Assembly (NCBI GenBank): GCA_002343825.1
Contig: DDSL01000151.1
Location: forward strand, 1-29,379
Reading direction: 5' to 3'
DNA: 29,379 bases
From: Chthonomonas sp. UBA2391
GTDB lineage: Bacteria > Armatimonadota > Fimbriimonadia > Fimbriimonadales > Fimbriimonadaceae
Every line of letters begins with the position of its first letter. Positions within the stretch are counted from its first letter, which is position 1. Position numbers and translations under genes: made by a program. Positions 1 through 6,735 of this stretch are shown here, in pieces. Under the pieces are notes generated by a model that did no database searches, was not told where the DNA came from, and saw only the letters and a list, made by a program, of their open reading frames with translations.

Positions 1-2
1 AC

Positions 3-1322
3 GAAGAATGGACCTGCGACAAGGGCAAGTTCGGCCACGATTGGTACAACAGTGACAAGCGACTGCAGGTCCCGTTGATCCGCAAAGGCGACCAGTTCGT
101 GCAATGCACCTGGGCTGAGGCCTACGAGGCAATTTTGGAAGCCTTTGCCGCGGGTGGAACCCAAGTGGCGGGACTCGTGGGAGGCACGGTCTCCAATGAA
201 GGGCTCTATCTGTTCAAGCGGATGTTCAACGAGGTCTTCAACAGTCAGAACATCGACCACCGCTGGACTAAGCACCTGCCTGCCGGGCCGAGCTCAATCA
301 ACCCGACCTCGATCCAGGCCCTAGAATCCAAGCGCTCGATCCTGGTCTTCGGCAGCAACCTCGCCGACGAGTCGCCAATCGTCTACCTCCGGATGCGAAA
401 GGCTTGGTTCAAGAATCTCACCGACGTGGTGGTCTTCTGCGACCATGCCAACGAGGCCGAGCAATACGCGTGCCTCCCGGTCCGGTACAAGTCTGGTACC
501 GAGCACGCCCTCGCCGCCGGTCTTCTGCGGGAAGCCGTTCAACAGGGCCGATTGCAAGTCGATCCGAACGTTTCGGCCAAGATCGAAGAGTTCACTCCCG
601 AGAAAGTCGAGCGGATCACCGGCGTTTCCCCGTCGGATCTCAAGCAGGCAATCGGCTACCTTCAGGGCCCGAGCGCTCTGCTGACGACCCATTCTCTTCT
701 GAATACTTCCCAGGCTCCAGAGGTGGTGGAGTTGCTGCAAGCCTTGGCCGGTGGTGTCGGCGCCGAGTTCAATTGCCTCGCCCTCGGGGCCAATGACAAG
801 GGAGCCGAGGCGATCGGAGTTGTCCCGGGTGAGGGAGGTCTCAACACCGAAGGCATCCTCGACGCCGCGAGTCGGGCGAGGATCGAAGCGCTTTGGATGG
901 TCGAAGGCGACCCGGTGATGCATCACCACGATCGGGGGCAAGCCATCCGAGCCATGGAAAACGTTTCCTTCCTCGTCTATCAGGGCACGATGGAGACCGA
1001 AACGATGAACTTTGCCAGCGTTGTGCTCCCAATGGAAGCTCCGGCCGAGCAGGATGGCAGCTACATGAACGTCGAAGGACGCGTCCAGCGTATGAGCCAA
1101 GTTCTCAAGGAGCCCGGCGACAGCAAGCAAGCCTGGCGGATCTTCGGCGAGATCATGCTCCGAGCCAAGCCGATCCGCCCCTACTTCAACGCCAAGGAAG
1201 TCATGGACGAGATCGTCGCCAACGTCCCGGGATTCGAAGGGGCCAACTACGACAGCCTTCCGGTCGAAGGTCGCCAAACCGGTCTTCCTTCGGTGAGCGA
1301 CGTGCTCGCCGAAGTCAACTGA
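3..1322 (+). CDS. nuoG: NADH-quinone oxidoreductase subunit G, C-terminal part (5' end outside window)
   Basis: This is the large iron-sulfur subunit of respiratory complex I, in the peripheral arm on the cytoplasmic face of the inner membrane. The frame is open from base 3 with no stop, so the gene enters from the left; about 439 codons are visible. The first visible residues (EEWTCDKGKFG) match the start of the molybdopterin-oxidoreductase-like domain, so the N-terminal 2Fe-2S and 4Fe-4S cluster region lies outside. Near the end, the LPMEAPAEQDGSYMNVEGRVQ region is the family's conserved 'E-x-dGt-x-N-xEGR-Q' block. A TTG at 75 is internal, not the start. No nuoH follows: the next gene is convergent and unrelated, so nuoG ends its transcription unit here. 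The function is secure; the exact subfamily within the NuoG/formate-dehydrogenase fold is slightly less so. Confidence 0.9.
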   Translation, partial: EEWTCDKGKFGHDWYNSDKRLQVPLIRKGDQFVQCTWAEAYEAILEAFAAGGTQVAGLVGGTVSNEGLYLFKRMFNEVFNSQNIDHRWTKHLPAGPSSINPTSIQALESKRSILVFGSNLADESPIVYLRMRKAWFKNLTDVVVFCDHANEAEQYACLPVRYKSGTEHALAAGLLREAVQQGRLQVDPNVSAKIEEFTPEKVERITGVSPSDLKQAIGYLQGPSALLTTHSLLNTSQAPEVVELLQALAGGVGAEFNCLALGANDKGAEAIGVVPGEGGLNTEGILDAASRARIEALWMVEGDPVMHHHDRGQAIRAMENVSFLVYQGTMETETMNFASVVLPMEAPAEQDGSYMNVEGRVQRMSQVLKEPGDSKQAWRIFGEIMLRAKPIRPYFNAKEVMDEIVANVPGFEGANYDSLPVEGRQTGLPSVSDVLAEVN

Positions 1323-2816
1323 TCAGGGATTGATTTGGATTGAGAATGAGCGGTCCAGTTGCTGCCCATTCTCAATCGCTTCCCTGAGGGTCACCGTGAA
1401 GTTAAAGGTCCCGGCGACCGTCGGAGTACCGCTCAATACCCCGGTGAATCGATTGAGTCGTAGGCCGGGGGGTAATTTGCCTCTCCCGAGCAAAAAGTCA
1501 GGGGCACCACTCCCTCCTTTGCTGACCAACGTTTGGGAGTAAGCCGTGTTCCGAGTCCCGGCAGGTAAGCCGGTTGTCACCCACTGGAGCGGCCATAGGG
1601 CTGAGATGTCGCGGAGGGTCCAGCCGACATGGCGCATGGCCAGAATGTCCACCTTGGTGGGGAGCCATCGGCGGCGCGGAATCTGACCGTAGTACTCGTA
1701 CCCAAACGCACCGCACCCGCTGCAGGGCTCGATCGTGCCGTGGAAGTGGTCAAAGGCGTCGATCATCAGCGGCCCACCCAGGAGGTCCACGATCTCGGGG
1801 TCCTCGATTCCGTTGCCGTTCTTGGCGGCCAGAAAGCGGGGGTAAGCGATGTTGAACCCAAAGGCATGGCCCATCTCGTGGCGAACAATACTGTAGAGGT
1901 CATTCTGCTCGTTTCCAAGGTTGCCGGTGGTCCACCACTGGTCGTCGTTGGTGCTCTCAATCCAGCCTAGGGTGTTGTAGTTGCCTTTGCGTTCGACCTC
2001 GACGGTTCCCGATCTTCTTAGTTGGGTCGGGTTTCCAGCCACGGACTGGAATCCTCCGCGCGAGGATCCGGCCCCCCCACTTCTCAGTTGAGGCCCATCA
2101 ATCGCATAGGCGTAGAGCAAGAAGCCGTTGTATGCGCTGGTGTTCAGCCGCCAGTTGCCCCCGGTGAAGCCGTTGGTGTTCCAGATGAAGGTCCATTCAC
2201 TGTTCGCGGGGACAGTCGCGTAGCCGGGGTTCACAAAGAAGTAAGCCCAATCGGCAGCGGCTTGATCGATGACGGGCCGCCGAGCGGTGTTCATCCAGTT
2301 CAACCGTTCCTGCGAGTAGTTCACGGTTAGGAGCGTGTTGGCGGGACGAGGTAGATCTTGGTCTATGACCGTGACCGGAATGCTTCGGGTGAAGCTGCGA
2401 TTGAAGCGGTCGGTGACTTGGACGGTGAGCGTCGCGGTTTCATTGCCACCGGCGCGGTCGGGGAACATCGCGAGCCGAAATGGAGCCGATCCGCCATTCG
2501 TGGGGATCGTCAGGTTTTTGGTTGGGCCCGTGGCTCCATAGGTGCTGTTCTGATCGAAGTAGAGCCGGGGGTGATTGGCGGTCAGTCGCACGCTGAACGG
2601 AGCAGGATTAGGGCCATCGCCGATCACGGGCATCAGGACTTGCAGATCAAACCGAGGGGCGGGATTCATCAAGTGCCCATCCCAGTCCAAAAGCTGAATC
2701 CCGCTCGTGACGATGTCCCGCTTGAGAGGGTCCAAAACCTTCAGTCCACGGGCATCCGCCAAACTTGCCAAGGAGATCACTCCAAGTGCGAAGAATCCGA
2801 CTCTCATCCGTCTCAT
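1323..2816 (-). CDS. Secreted HExxH zinc-metalloprotease-like protein with C-terminal putative Ig (He_PIG) domain
   Basis: The predicted product has 497 residues and is exported. The start at 2816 gives a clean Sec signal peptide (MRRMRVGFFALGVISL, cleavage likely after the Ala-Asp-Ala at 20-22); the longer open frame to 2933 runs into the upstream gene. Residues about 60-155 look like an Ig/cadherin-type beta domain. A zinc-protease core follows, with HEMGH at 313-317 and then AFGF. The last 90 residues match the putative Ig pattern of PF05345, with LPPGL and G-x-LSGTPT. In metzincins a third His follows at HExxHxxGxxH; here that position is Ile, so the third zinc ligand must lie elsewhere or the site is altered. 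It is last in a leftward four-gene cluster, 13 bases after the DUF3817 gene, and its stop abuts that of nuoG. Substrate is unknown. Confidence 0.75.
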   Translation of the reverse strand: MRRMRVGFFALGVISLASLADARGLKVLDPLKRDIVTSGIQLLDWDGHLMNPAPRFDLQVLMPVIGDGPNPAPFSVRLTANHPRLYFDQNSTYGATGPTKNLTIPTNGGSAPFRLAMFPDRAGGNETATLTVQVTDRFNRSFTRSIPVTVIDQDLPRPANTLLTVNYSQERLNWMNTARRPVIDQAAADWAYFFVNPGYATVPANSEWTFIWNTNGFTGGNWRLNTSAYNGFLLYAYAIDGPQLRSGGAGSSRGGFQSVAGNPTQLRRSGTVEVERKGNYNTLGWIESTNDDQWWTTGNLGNEQNDLYSIVRHEMGHAFGFNIAYPRFLAAKNGNGIEDPEIVDLLGGPLMIDAFDHFHGTIEPCSGCGAFGYEYYGQIPRRRWLPTKVDILAMRHVGWTLRDISALWPLQWVTTGLPAGTRNTAYSQTLVSKGGSGAPDFLLGRGKLPPGLRLNRFTGVLSGTPTVAGTFNFTVTLREAIENGQQLDRSFSIQINP

Positions 2817-2829
2817 CTTACGACAGTTT

Positions 2830-3159
2830 CTAGGAGTCTGCGCGAATCTTAACCGTTTCCTGTTGCAATTCCCTGGACATGATCTTGGCATCAAAGATCC
2901 AAGGACCAAATGGTAAAACCGAGGCGACTCCACCTAAGAACAGCGTCTTGAGGCTCCATTTGAACCGGAAGCCCACATACGCCAGAACCGCTAGGTAGGC
3001 GATCCACAAGAACCCGTGAGCCGACCCCACGATCGTGACCATGAGCGGTTGGTCGAAGGCGTACTTCAACGGCATCGCGATGAAGAGCAGAAGCAGGTAA
3101 GAGGTGCCTTCGATGATGCCCGTCCAGCGGAGCGAGCGAAGGAGGGTTTGATCTGTCAT
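2830..3159 (-). CDS. DUF3817 family integral membrane protein
   Basis: This small inner-membrane protein of 109 residues has three hydrophobic segments, at about 13-31, 39-62 and 72-90. The pattern (RWTGIIEGTSYLLLL, the MPLKY turn, GSAHGFLW) is that of DUF3817 (PF12823), whose members are about 90-110 residues long. The biochemical function of the family is not known. The start is well supported: a GGAGG lies 5 bases upstream of the ATG (bases 3165-3169 on the plus strand). It sits 22 bases after the HD-domain gene and 13 before the metalloprotease gene, all leftward, so an operon is likely. Confidence 0.85.
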   Translation of the reverse strand: MTDQTLLRSLRWTGIIEGTSYLLLLFIAMPLKYAFDQPLMVTIVGSAHGFLWIAYLAVLAYVGFRFKWSLKTLFLGGVASVLPFGPWIFDAKIMSRELQQETVKIRADS

Positions 3160-3181
3160 CCCACCCTCCTCTACGTCAACT

Positions 3182-3724
3182 TTAGGCCCGGATTTCCCGG
3201 TTGATCAAATCTTCGTAGCTCTCCAGCCCGGGAGGGGTGAAGTCGGTGTCCTTGCCTCGGTCATCCCAGCGCCGGAGCCGGACGGCCCACTCGAAGTGCG
3301 GTTCCTTTCGGAACTCCTCAATCTCCTCGGGAGACATCGGCCCACCTTGGAGTTTGAGGCTCAGCTGACTTGCGGCGCTCAGCTTTTCCAGGTATTCCTC
3401 ATCCACTGCGGTTAGGTACCGCTTGGCGGCGACGTGAAGCCGGATCGGATCGGTGATGTCGGCATCGTAGTACTGTCGTAGCCAGACGTCGCCGAGATCC
3501 TCGTGGAGGTCGTCGTTACCGTGGTGGGCGGCATCCTCGGGGAGATCCGAGACCATGTGCCCGATATCGTGGAGCAGGGCTGCCAAGACCAAGCGATCAG
3601 GGGCTTCCTCTTGTCGGGCCCAGTGGGCGCACTGCAGTGCGTGTTGTCGTTGGGTGACGTCTTCGCCGTACATCTCGTCGCCGTGGCGGTCGAAGAGATC
3701 GGCGATGACCGGATACAAAGCCAT
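3182..3724 (-). CDS. HD-domain metalloenzyme, PhnZ/TmpB-like
   Basis: The product has 180 residues and is cytoplasmic. It carries the HD-superfamily metal motif LLHDIGH (H52, D53), an upstream His in QHALQCA (H28) and downstream histidines (H74, H97). The pattern GEDVTQRQHALQCA plus HEDLGDVWL resembles the group around PhnZ, a mixed-valent di-iron oxygenase that cleaves 2-amino-1-hydroxyethylphosphonate, rather than nucleotide phosphohydrolases. No PhnY, phosphonate transporter or other phosphonate gene is nearby, so the substrate may differ. The Tyr near the metal site is at 19, two residues before E21, whereas in PhnZ-type proteins I recall three. The gene is second in a leftward cluster, 26 bases after the signal-peptide protein and 22 before DUF3817. 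The fold is certain; the reaction is inference. Confidence 0.8.
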   Translation of the reverse strand: MALYPVIADLFDRHGDEMYGEDVTQRQHALQCAHWARQEEAPDRLVLAALLHDIGHMVSDLPEDAAHHGNDDLHEDLGDVWLRQYYDADITDPIRLHVAAKRYLTAVDEEYLEKLSAASQLSLKLQGGPMSPEEIEEFRKEPHFEWAVRLRRWDDRGKDTDFTPPGLESYEDLINREIRA

Positions 3725-3750
3725 AACCTGATGACGTTATCTGGCAAGTG

Positions 3751-4266
3751 TTAAGATTTGCTCTGAGGGACCGCTAGGACGGTCCGGCGCTCAAACCTTG
3801 GCTTTTCACCGATGAAGGACGAGACGTTTTCCTGCAATTCGATAGTCTTTTGAATCTGCGGCATCATGACCAGCCCCCAGGGTTGAGAGAGATCGGGCTT
3901 GGGTCCAGCCGGATAAAACATCCCGCCAAACCGGATGATGACTCGGGCTTTTTCCTCTTGCACCTCAAAGATCCGGACGCCGTTGCAGTTGCTCGTCTTT
4001 CCGAGATGGATCACGACGGCCTCTTGGGCACCGCTTTTGAGTCGCAGATCCGGGCGGGATAGGAGCGCCGGTTCGAAGAGCTGCTGGATGCGCTCGTCCC
4101 AGATCTTTTGATCCCGAATCCGCTCAAAGGTCGGCTTTGTCTCGCCGCCGTCCCGACCGGCGAACGTGCGGTCGACCGGAGCGTTGCCGAGGACTGGTGC
4201 CATCGGGGCGTCGCTTCCGATATGCGCCAGCGTCGTAATGGTCAAGACCAGCAGTTTCCAAAGCAT
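3751..4266 (-). CDS. Exported protein of unknown function
   Basis: I do not recognise this protein. Starting at 4266 it has 171 residues and begins MLWKLLVLTITTLAHIGSDA, a short Sec-type signal peptide; the open frame extends to 4332 but would bury that signal and cross the divergent TfoX start. After a Pro/Gly-rich linker it has a mixed alpha/beta body. Two cysteines are visible, one of them in the segment SNCNGVRIFEV, and the tail is basic. No catalytic motif is visible. It is the first gene of the leftward cluster (unknown, HD enzyme, DUF3817, metalloprotease), so the cluster promoter should lie in the 51 bases shared with the divergent TfoX gene. No Shine-Dalgarno is seen in front of the ATG. 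Confidence 0.6.
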   Translation of the reverse strand: MLWKLLVLTITTLAHIGSDAPMAPVLGNAPVDRTFAGRDGGETKPTFERIRDQKIWDERIQQLFEPALLSRPDLRLKSGAQEAVVIHLGKTSNCNGVRIFEVQEEKARVIIRFGGMFYPAGPKPDLSQPWGLVMMPQIQKTIELQENVSSFIGEKPRFERRTVLAVPQSKS

Positions 4267-4317
4267 TGGGTGTAGAACGAAGGTACGGGGACACTTGGTT
4301 CCCCAGGAGCAATCACC

Positions 4318-4683
4318 GTGGCGATCACTCAATCCTACCGAGCCGAAGTCGAGCGGACCCTCTCGGCTCTGGTTCCCATCCGCGTGAGGTCCATGTTTGG
4401 CGGGCTGGGCATCTACTCAGGCAACTTGTTCTTTGCCCTCGCCGACGACGACCGGGTCTATTTCAAGGTGGATGACGTGAATCTCCCCCATTTTCTCGCC
4501 GAAGGCATGGAGCCGTTTGATCCCATGCAGAACGGAAAGCCCATGCGCTATTACGAGGTTCCCAGCCGCGTTTGGCGAGATCCTATCGAACTTTCGCTTT
4601 GGGTTGATCAAGCCCTAGGTGTGGCCCAGCGGGCCTCATTGCGCAAGAAGCCTCACCGTACGCGCCTGCCCAACCTTGTATAA
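4318..4683 (+). CDS. TfoX N-terminal domain protein
   Basis: The product has 121 residues. It contains the TfoX_N domain (PF04993), seen in the signature SMFGGLGIYSGNLFFAL followed by DDRVYFKVDD and the later MRYYEVP. In gammaproteobacteria full-length TfoX (Sxy) activates competence genes, but stand-alone TfoX_N proteins are widespread and their role is unknown. The helical C-terminal TfoX domain is absent, leaving a short basic tail (RKKPHRTRLPN). The GTG start at 4318 is chosen because AGGAG at 4305-4309 lies 8 bases upstream. It is divergent from the leftward cluster. The competence-linked gene dprA is about 19 kb away, so a joint role is speculative. Confidence 0.85.
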   Translation: MAITQSYRAEVERTLSALVPIRVRSMFGGLGIYSGNLFFALADDDRVYFKVDDVNLPHFLAEGMEPFDPMQNGKPMRYYEVPSRVWRDPIELSLWVDQALGVAQRASLRKKPHRTRLPNLV

Positions 4684-4697
4684 ATTACTAGATACAT

Positions 4698-4722
4698 TGT
4701 CAAGATAACCGCAATTTTGACA
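4698..4722. promoter_or_regulatory. Imperfect inverted repeat upstream of ArsR-like regulator (candidate operator)
   Basis: Arms TGTCAAGAT (4698-4706) and ATTTTGACA (4714-4722) pair at 8 of 9 positions around a 7-base spacer. They lie in an AT-rich stretch 68 bases before the regulator's start. The right arm ends in a perfect -35 hexamer TTGACA (4717-4722); 17 bases on, ACGAAT (4740-4745) is a weak -10. No T-run follows, so a terminator for the TfoX gene is unlikely. Autoregulation by the downstream HTH protein is the simplest inference. Confidence 0.45.
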
Positions 4723-4789
4723 GCCTTGGTTGTTTGGGGACGAATCTTGGCGCACACTATGAAGACTTCGGAAGATCGAGGACGATCTC

Positions 4790-5329
4790 ATGGTAGGACC
4801 TACCCAACTTGATGTCATCATCCACCCGGTGCGTTCGCGCATTTTGAGTGTGGTGACCGACCGCACAACCACTGCAACCGCGATTGCGGATCTCCTTCCC
4901 GACGTGCCCCGCCCGAGCGTTTATCGCCACGTCAACAAGATGATCGCAGCTGGGATCCTCCGGATCGTCCGAGAGACGAAAGTCCGGGGGGCCACGGAGA
5001 AGTGGCTTGAGGTCTGCGAGTCTCGAACTCAGCTCAAGATGGAGGATCTCCGGGGGATGTCGGATGAGCAGCGGTGGGCCCTGGTCAACAACCTTTTGAT
5101 GATGCTGAGTGCGGATTACCGCAATGCCGTCCAGAGAACCAACCACACTTTGCCCGTTCCTCTCATCTGCTCGGTGGCGATCAATCTGAACGAAAAGGAG
5201 CGCAAGGAGTTCTGGCAAGAGATGCTCAAGCTCGTTCAGCGGTACAGGATGGAGATCCGTCCGGAAGGCCGCGAACTCTTCAGCTTTGGCTGTGCCTTGC
5301 TCCCCGATCTCGACCGAGAACCCAGCTAG
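4790..5329 (+). CDS. ArsR-like winged-helix transcriptional regulator
   Basis: The product has 179 residues. The first 80 form a winged helix-turn-helix of the ArsR/HTH_20 type: HPVRSRILSVV, then ATAIADLLPDVPRPSVYRHV as the recognition region, then AAGILRIVRETK and a charged wing. The C-terminal half (about 90-179) is helical and lacks the metal-binding Cys/His motifs of true ArsR repressors, so it probably senses a small ligand or serves for dimerisation. GAGGA at 4778-4782, 7 bases upstream, supports the ATG at 4790. It is preceded by an inverted repeat that could be its own operator, and followed after 35 bases by the lipoprotein/beta-barrel pair, a plausible target. Regulator identity is solid; targets are inferred. 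Confidence 0.85.
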   Translation: MVGPTQLDVIIHPVRSRILSVVTDRTTTATAIADLLPDVPRPSVYRHVNKMIAAGILRIVRETKVRGATEKWLEVCESRTQLKMEDLRGMSDEQRWALVNNLLMMLSADYRNAVQRTNHTLPVPLICSVAINLNEKERKEFWQEMLKLVQRYRMEIRPEGRELFSFGCALLPDLDREPS

Positions 5330-5343
5330 TTTTTGGGCAAAAA

Positions 5344-5361
5344 GTCCGGGTAACGTCCGGG
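5344..5361 (+). promoter_or_regulatory. Direct repeat GTCCGGG x2 in front of the lipoprotein gene
   Basis: GTCCGGG occurs at 5344-5350 and 5355-5361, 11 bases apart (about one helical turn). The second copy is part of a small palindrome CGTCC-G-GGACG that ends one base before the ATG at 5365. It could be a protein-binding site or influence ribosome access. There is no other Shine-Dalgarno for this gene. Chance occurrence is possible. Confidence 0.3.
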
Positions 5362-5364
5362 ACG

Positions 5365-6735
5365 ATGTTCAAGATTGGTCTCCCCCGATTCGCTCGATCG
5401 GGATTTTTGTGTTTGGCCCTGAGCGCCCTCCTCGTCGCCGGTTGTGGCGGTGGCGGAGGTGGTTCTTCGAGCGGCGGTGGCGGCGGAGGTGGAGGGAGCA
5501 ATACCCAAACCGGCATCACGAAGCTCAATGACGTAATCGGCTCCACCGGAGCCGTGGATACTTCCACCCTCAACAGCGCGTTGGCGGACTTCTTAACCGC
5601 AACCGCCGCGGATCCCAATAACGCCGAAGCCAATACCGGGTATGCGTTTGTCCAATCGGCGGTGGGAATCCAAAACTTGATCGATCTCTTCGGGACTTCT
5701 TTGGATCAGAGCTCGAATGAGCGGCGCCCTTGGCTTTTGCGAGCCGCAAACCTGGCCTTCCTCACCAACATCCGAGGCGTGGCGAAGGGGCCCGAGCCGC
5801 TGGTGCCCACCCCGGCCGAAATTCTGCGCCCCTACGAATCCGCCGTCTCTCCGGCGAGCCGAGCGTTCCCAGATGATCCGACACCGGCTCAGGTCCAATC
5901 GGCACTCACCGATCTGGCCGATGATCTTGGCGCCGCCTTGGCTGCGCTCGAACGAGCTGCGGTGAGCGATGAAGACCCCTTGATTCTCGTTGCCCCGCCG
6001 GAGTTGGAGGGTGCTACCAACATCAAGATTGGAACGGCGGAGGTCGAGGCTTTTGCCGCGGCCGTCCGAGTTCTGCGCGCGGCGGCCCTCATCGGCAGCA
6101 GTTATGATGCGACCCTCGGGGGCTTCGACTGGGAAGCCAATCTAAGCGAGCTGATGCCGAACTCGGGCGAGATCTATGGTCCGCGAAGTTATCTTCCCGA
6201 TGATCCCTTCTTCACCCTCCGAGCTGGTGGGGCAACCGCCATGCAACAGGCCCACGGTGAACTCGTGGCCAGCATGGAAGATTATCAGGACATGCTGGAT
6301 GCGCTCGAAGCGCGAACCGACGAAGACTTCTTGATCGAGTCCTCGGCCCTGGAGGAGGACTTCAGTTACGACGAACTCCGGACCCAAGCCCAAGATCTGA
6401 TCACCTACATCACCGAGCCCTACGAGACGGAGATCTACGGTAGCAGCGGGTCGTCGGCCAATGTCACCGTCGATCTGGCCGCATTCTTTGCCGATCCACC
6501 GGCCGATCTCTCGGCTTTCTTGCCCTCAGTTGAGACGCTGGTGCAAGATGATGATGCGTCGTCCACGATCTTCTTCATCGACTACATGTCGATTGAAGAT
6601 AAGTCCTTCGGCGGTCTGTTCGTCGATCCGCTCCCCGATGACCTCTTTGGCTTCGAGGAGATTGAGGATCAAGAGGTGGGCCGAGCCCTGGCCGACTTCT
6701 GGTCGTCCTTCCTCAGCAATAACGACATCTCCTGA
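5365..6735 (+). CDS. Lipoprotein of unknown function with Gly-rich linker
   Basis: The product has 456 residues. The N-terminus is a lipoprotein signal: FLCLALSALLVAGC, with lipobox LVAGC and lipidated Cys27. It is followed by a linker of six Gly, three Ser and eight Gly (28-44), a typical spacer between membrane and folded domain. The body is strongly acidic and helical, and a TPR-like stretch (ADPNNAEANTGYAF) occurs at about 75-90. No enzyme motif is seen. The start at 5365 is chosen for the lipoprotein signal; the frame stays open into the upstream regulator gene, where it is a shadow. Its TGA overlaps the ATG of the next gene (TGATG), so the two are translationally coupled and probably work together at the outer membrane. 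I do not recognise the family. Confidence 0.7.
   Translation: MFKIGLPRFARSGFLCLALSALLVAGCGGGGGGSSSGGGGGGGGSNTQTGITKLNDVIGSTGAVDTSTLNSALADFLTATAADPNNAEANTGYAFVQSAVGIQNLIDLFGTSLDQSSNERRPWLLRAANLAFLTNIRGVAKGPEPLVPTPAEILRPYESAVSPASRAFPDDPTPAQVQSALTDLADDLGAALAALERAAVSDEDPLILVAPPELEGATNIKIGTAEVEAFAAAVRVLRAAALIGSSYDATLGGFDWEANLSELMPNSGEIYGPRSYLPDDPFFTLRAGGATAMQQAHGELVASMEDYQDMLDALEARTDEDFLIESSALEEDFSYDELRTQAQDLITYITEPYETEIYGSSGSSANVTVDLAAFFADPPADLSAFLPSVETLVQDDDASSTIFFIDYMSIEDKSFGGLFVDPLPDDLFGFEEIEDQEVGRALADFWSSFLSNNDIS
5446..5496 (+). repeat. Low-complexity GGN tract coding the poly-Gly linker
   Basis: Seventeen codons, nearly all GGN and broken by three Ser codons, make a G-rich run on the plus strand. 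Such tracts are prone to slippage and can fold as G-quadruplex. Length variation between relatives would change only the linker after the lipidated Cys. Confidence 0.6.

Noticed and set aside
321..1277. Long leftward open frame opposite nuoG (318 codons)
   Set aside because: It lies entirely antisense to a well-conserved nuoG and its product has no recognisable motif; it is a high-G+C shadow.
2817..2933. N-terminal extension of the metalloprotease
   Set aside because: It overlaps the DUF3817 gene and would bury a clean signal peptide that starts at 2816.
4759..4812. Short leader-peptide frame (17 codons) overlapping the start of the ArsR-like gene
   Set aside because: No ribosome site, no run of regulatory codons and no attenuator hairpin downstream; likely chance.
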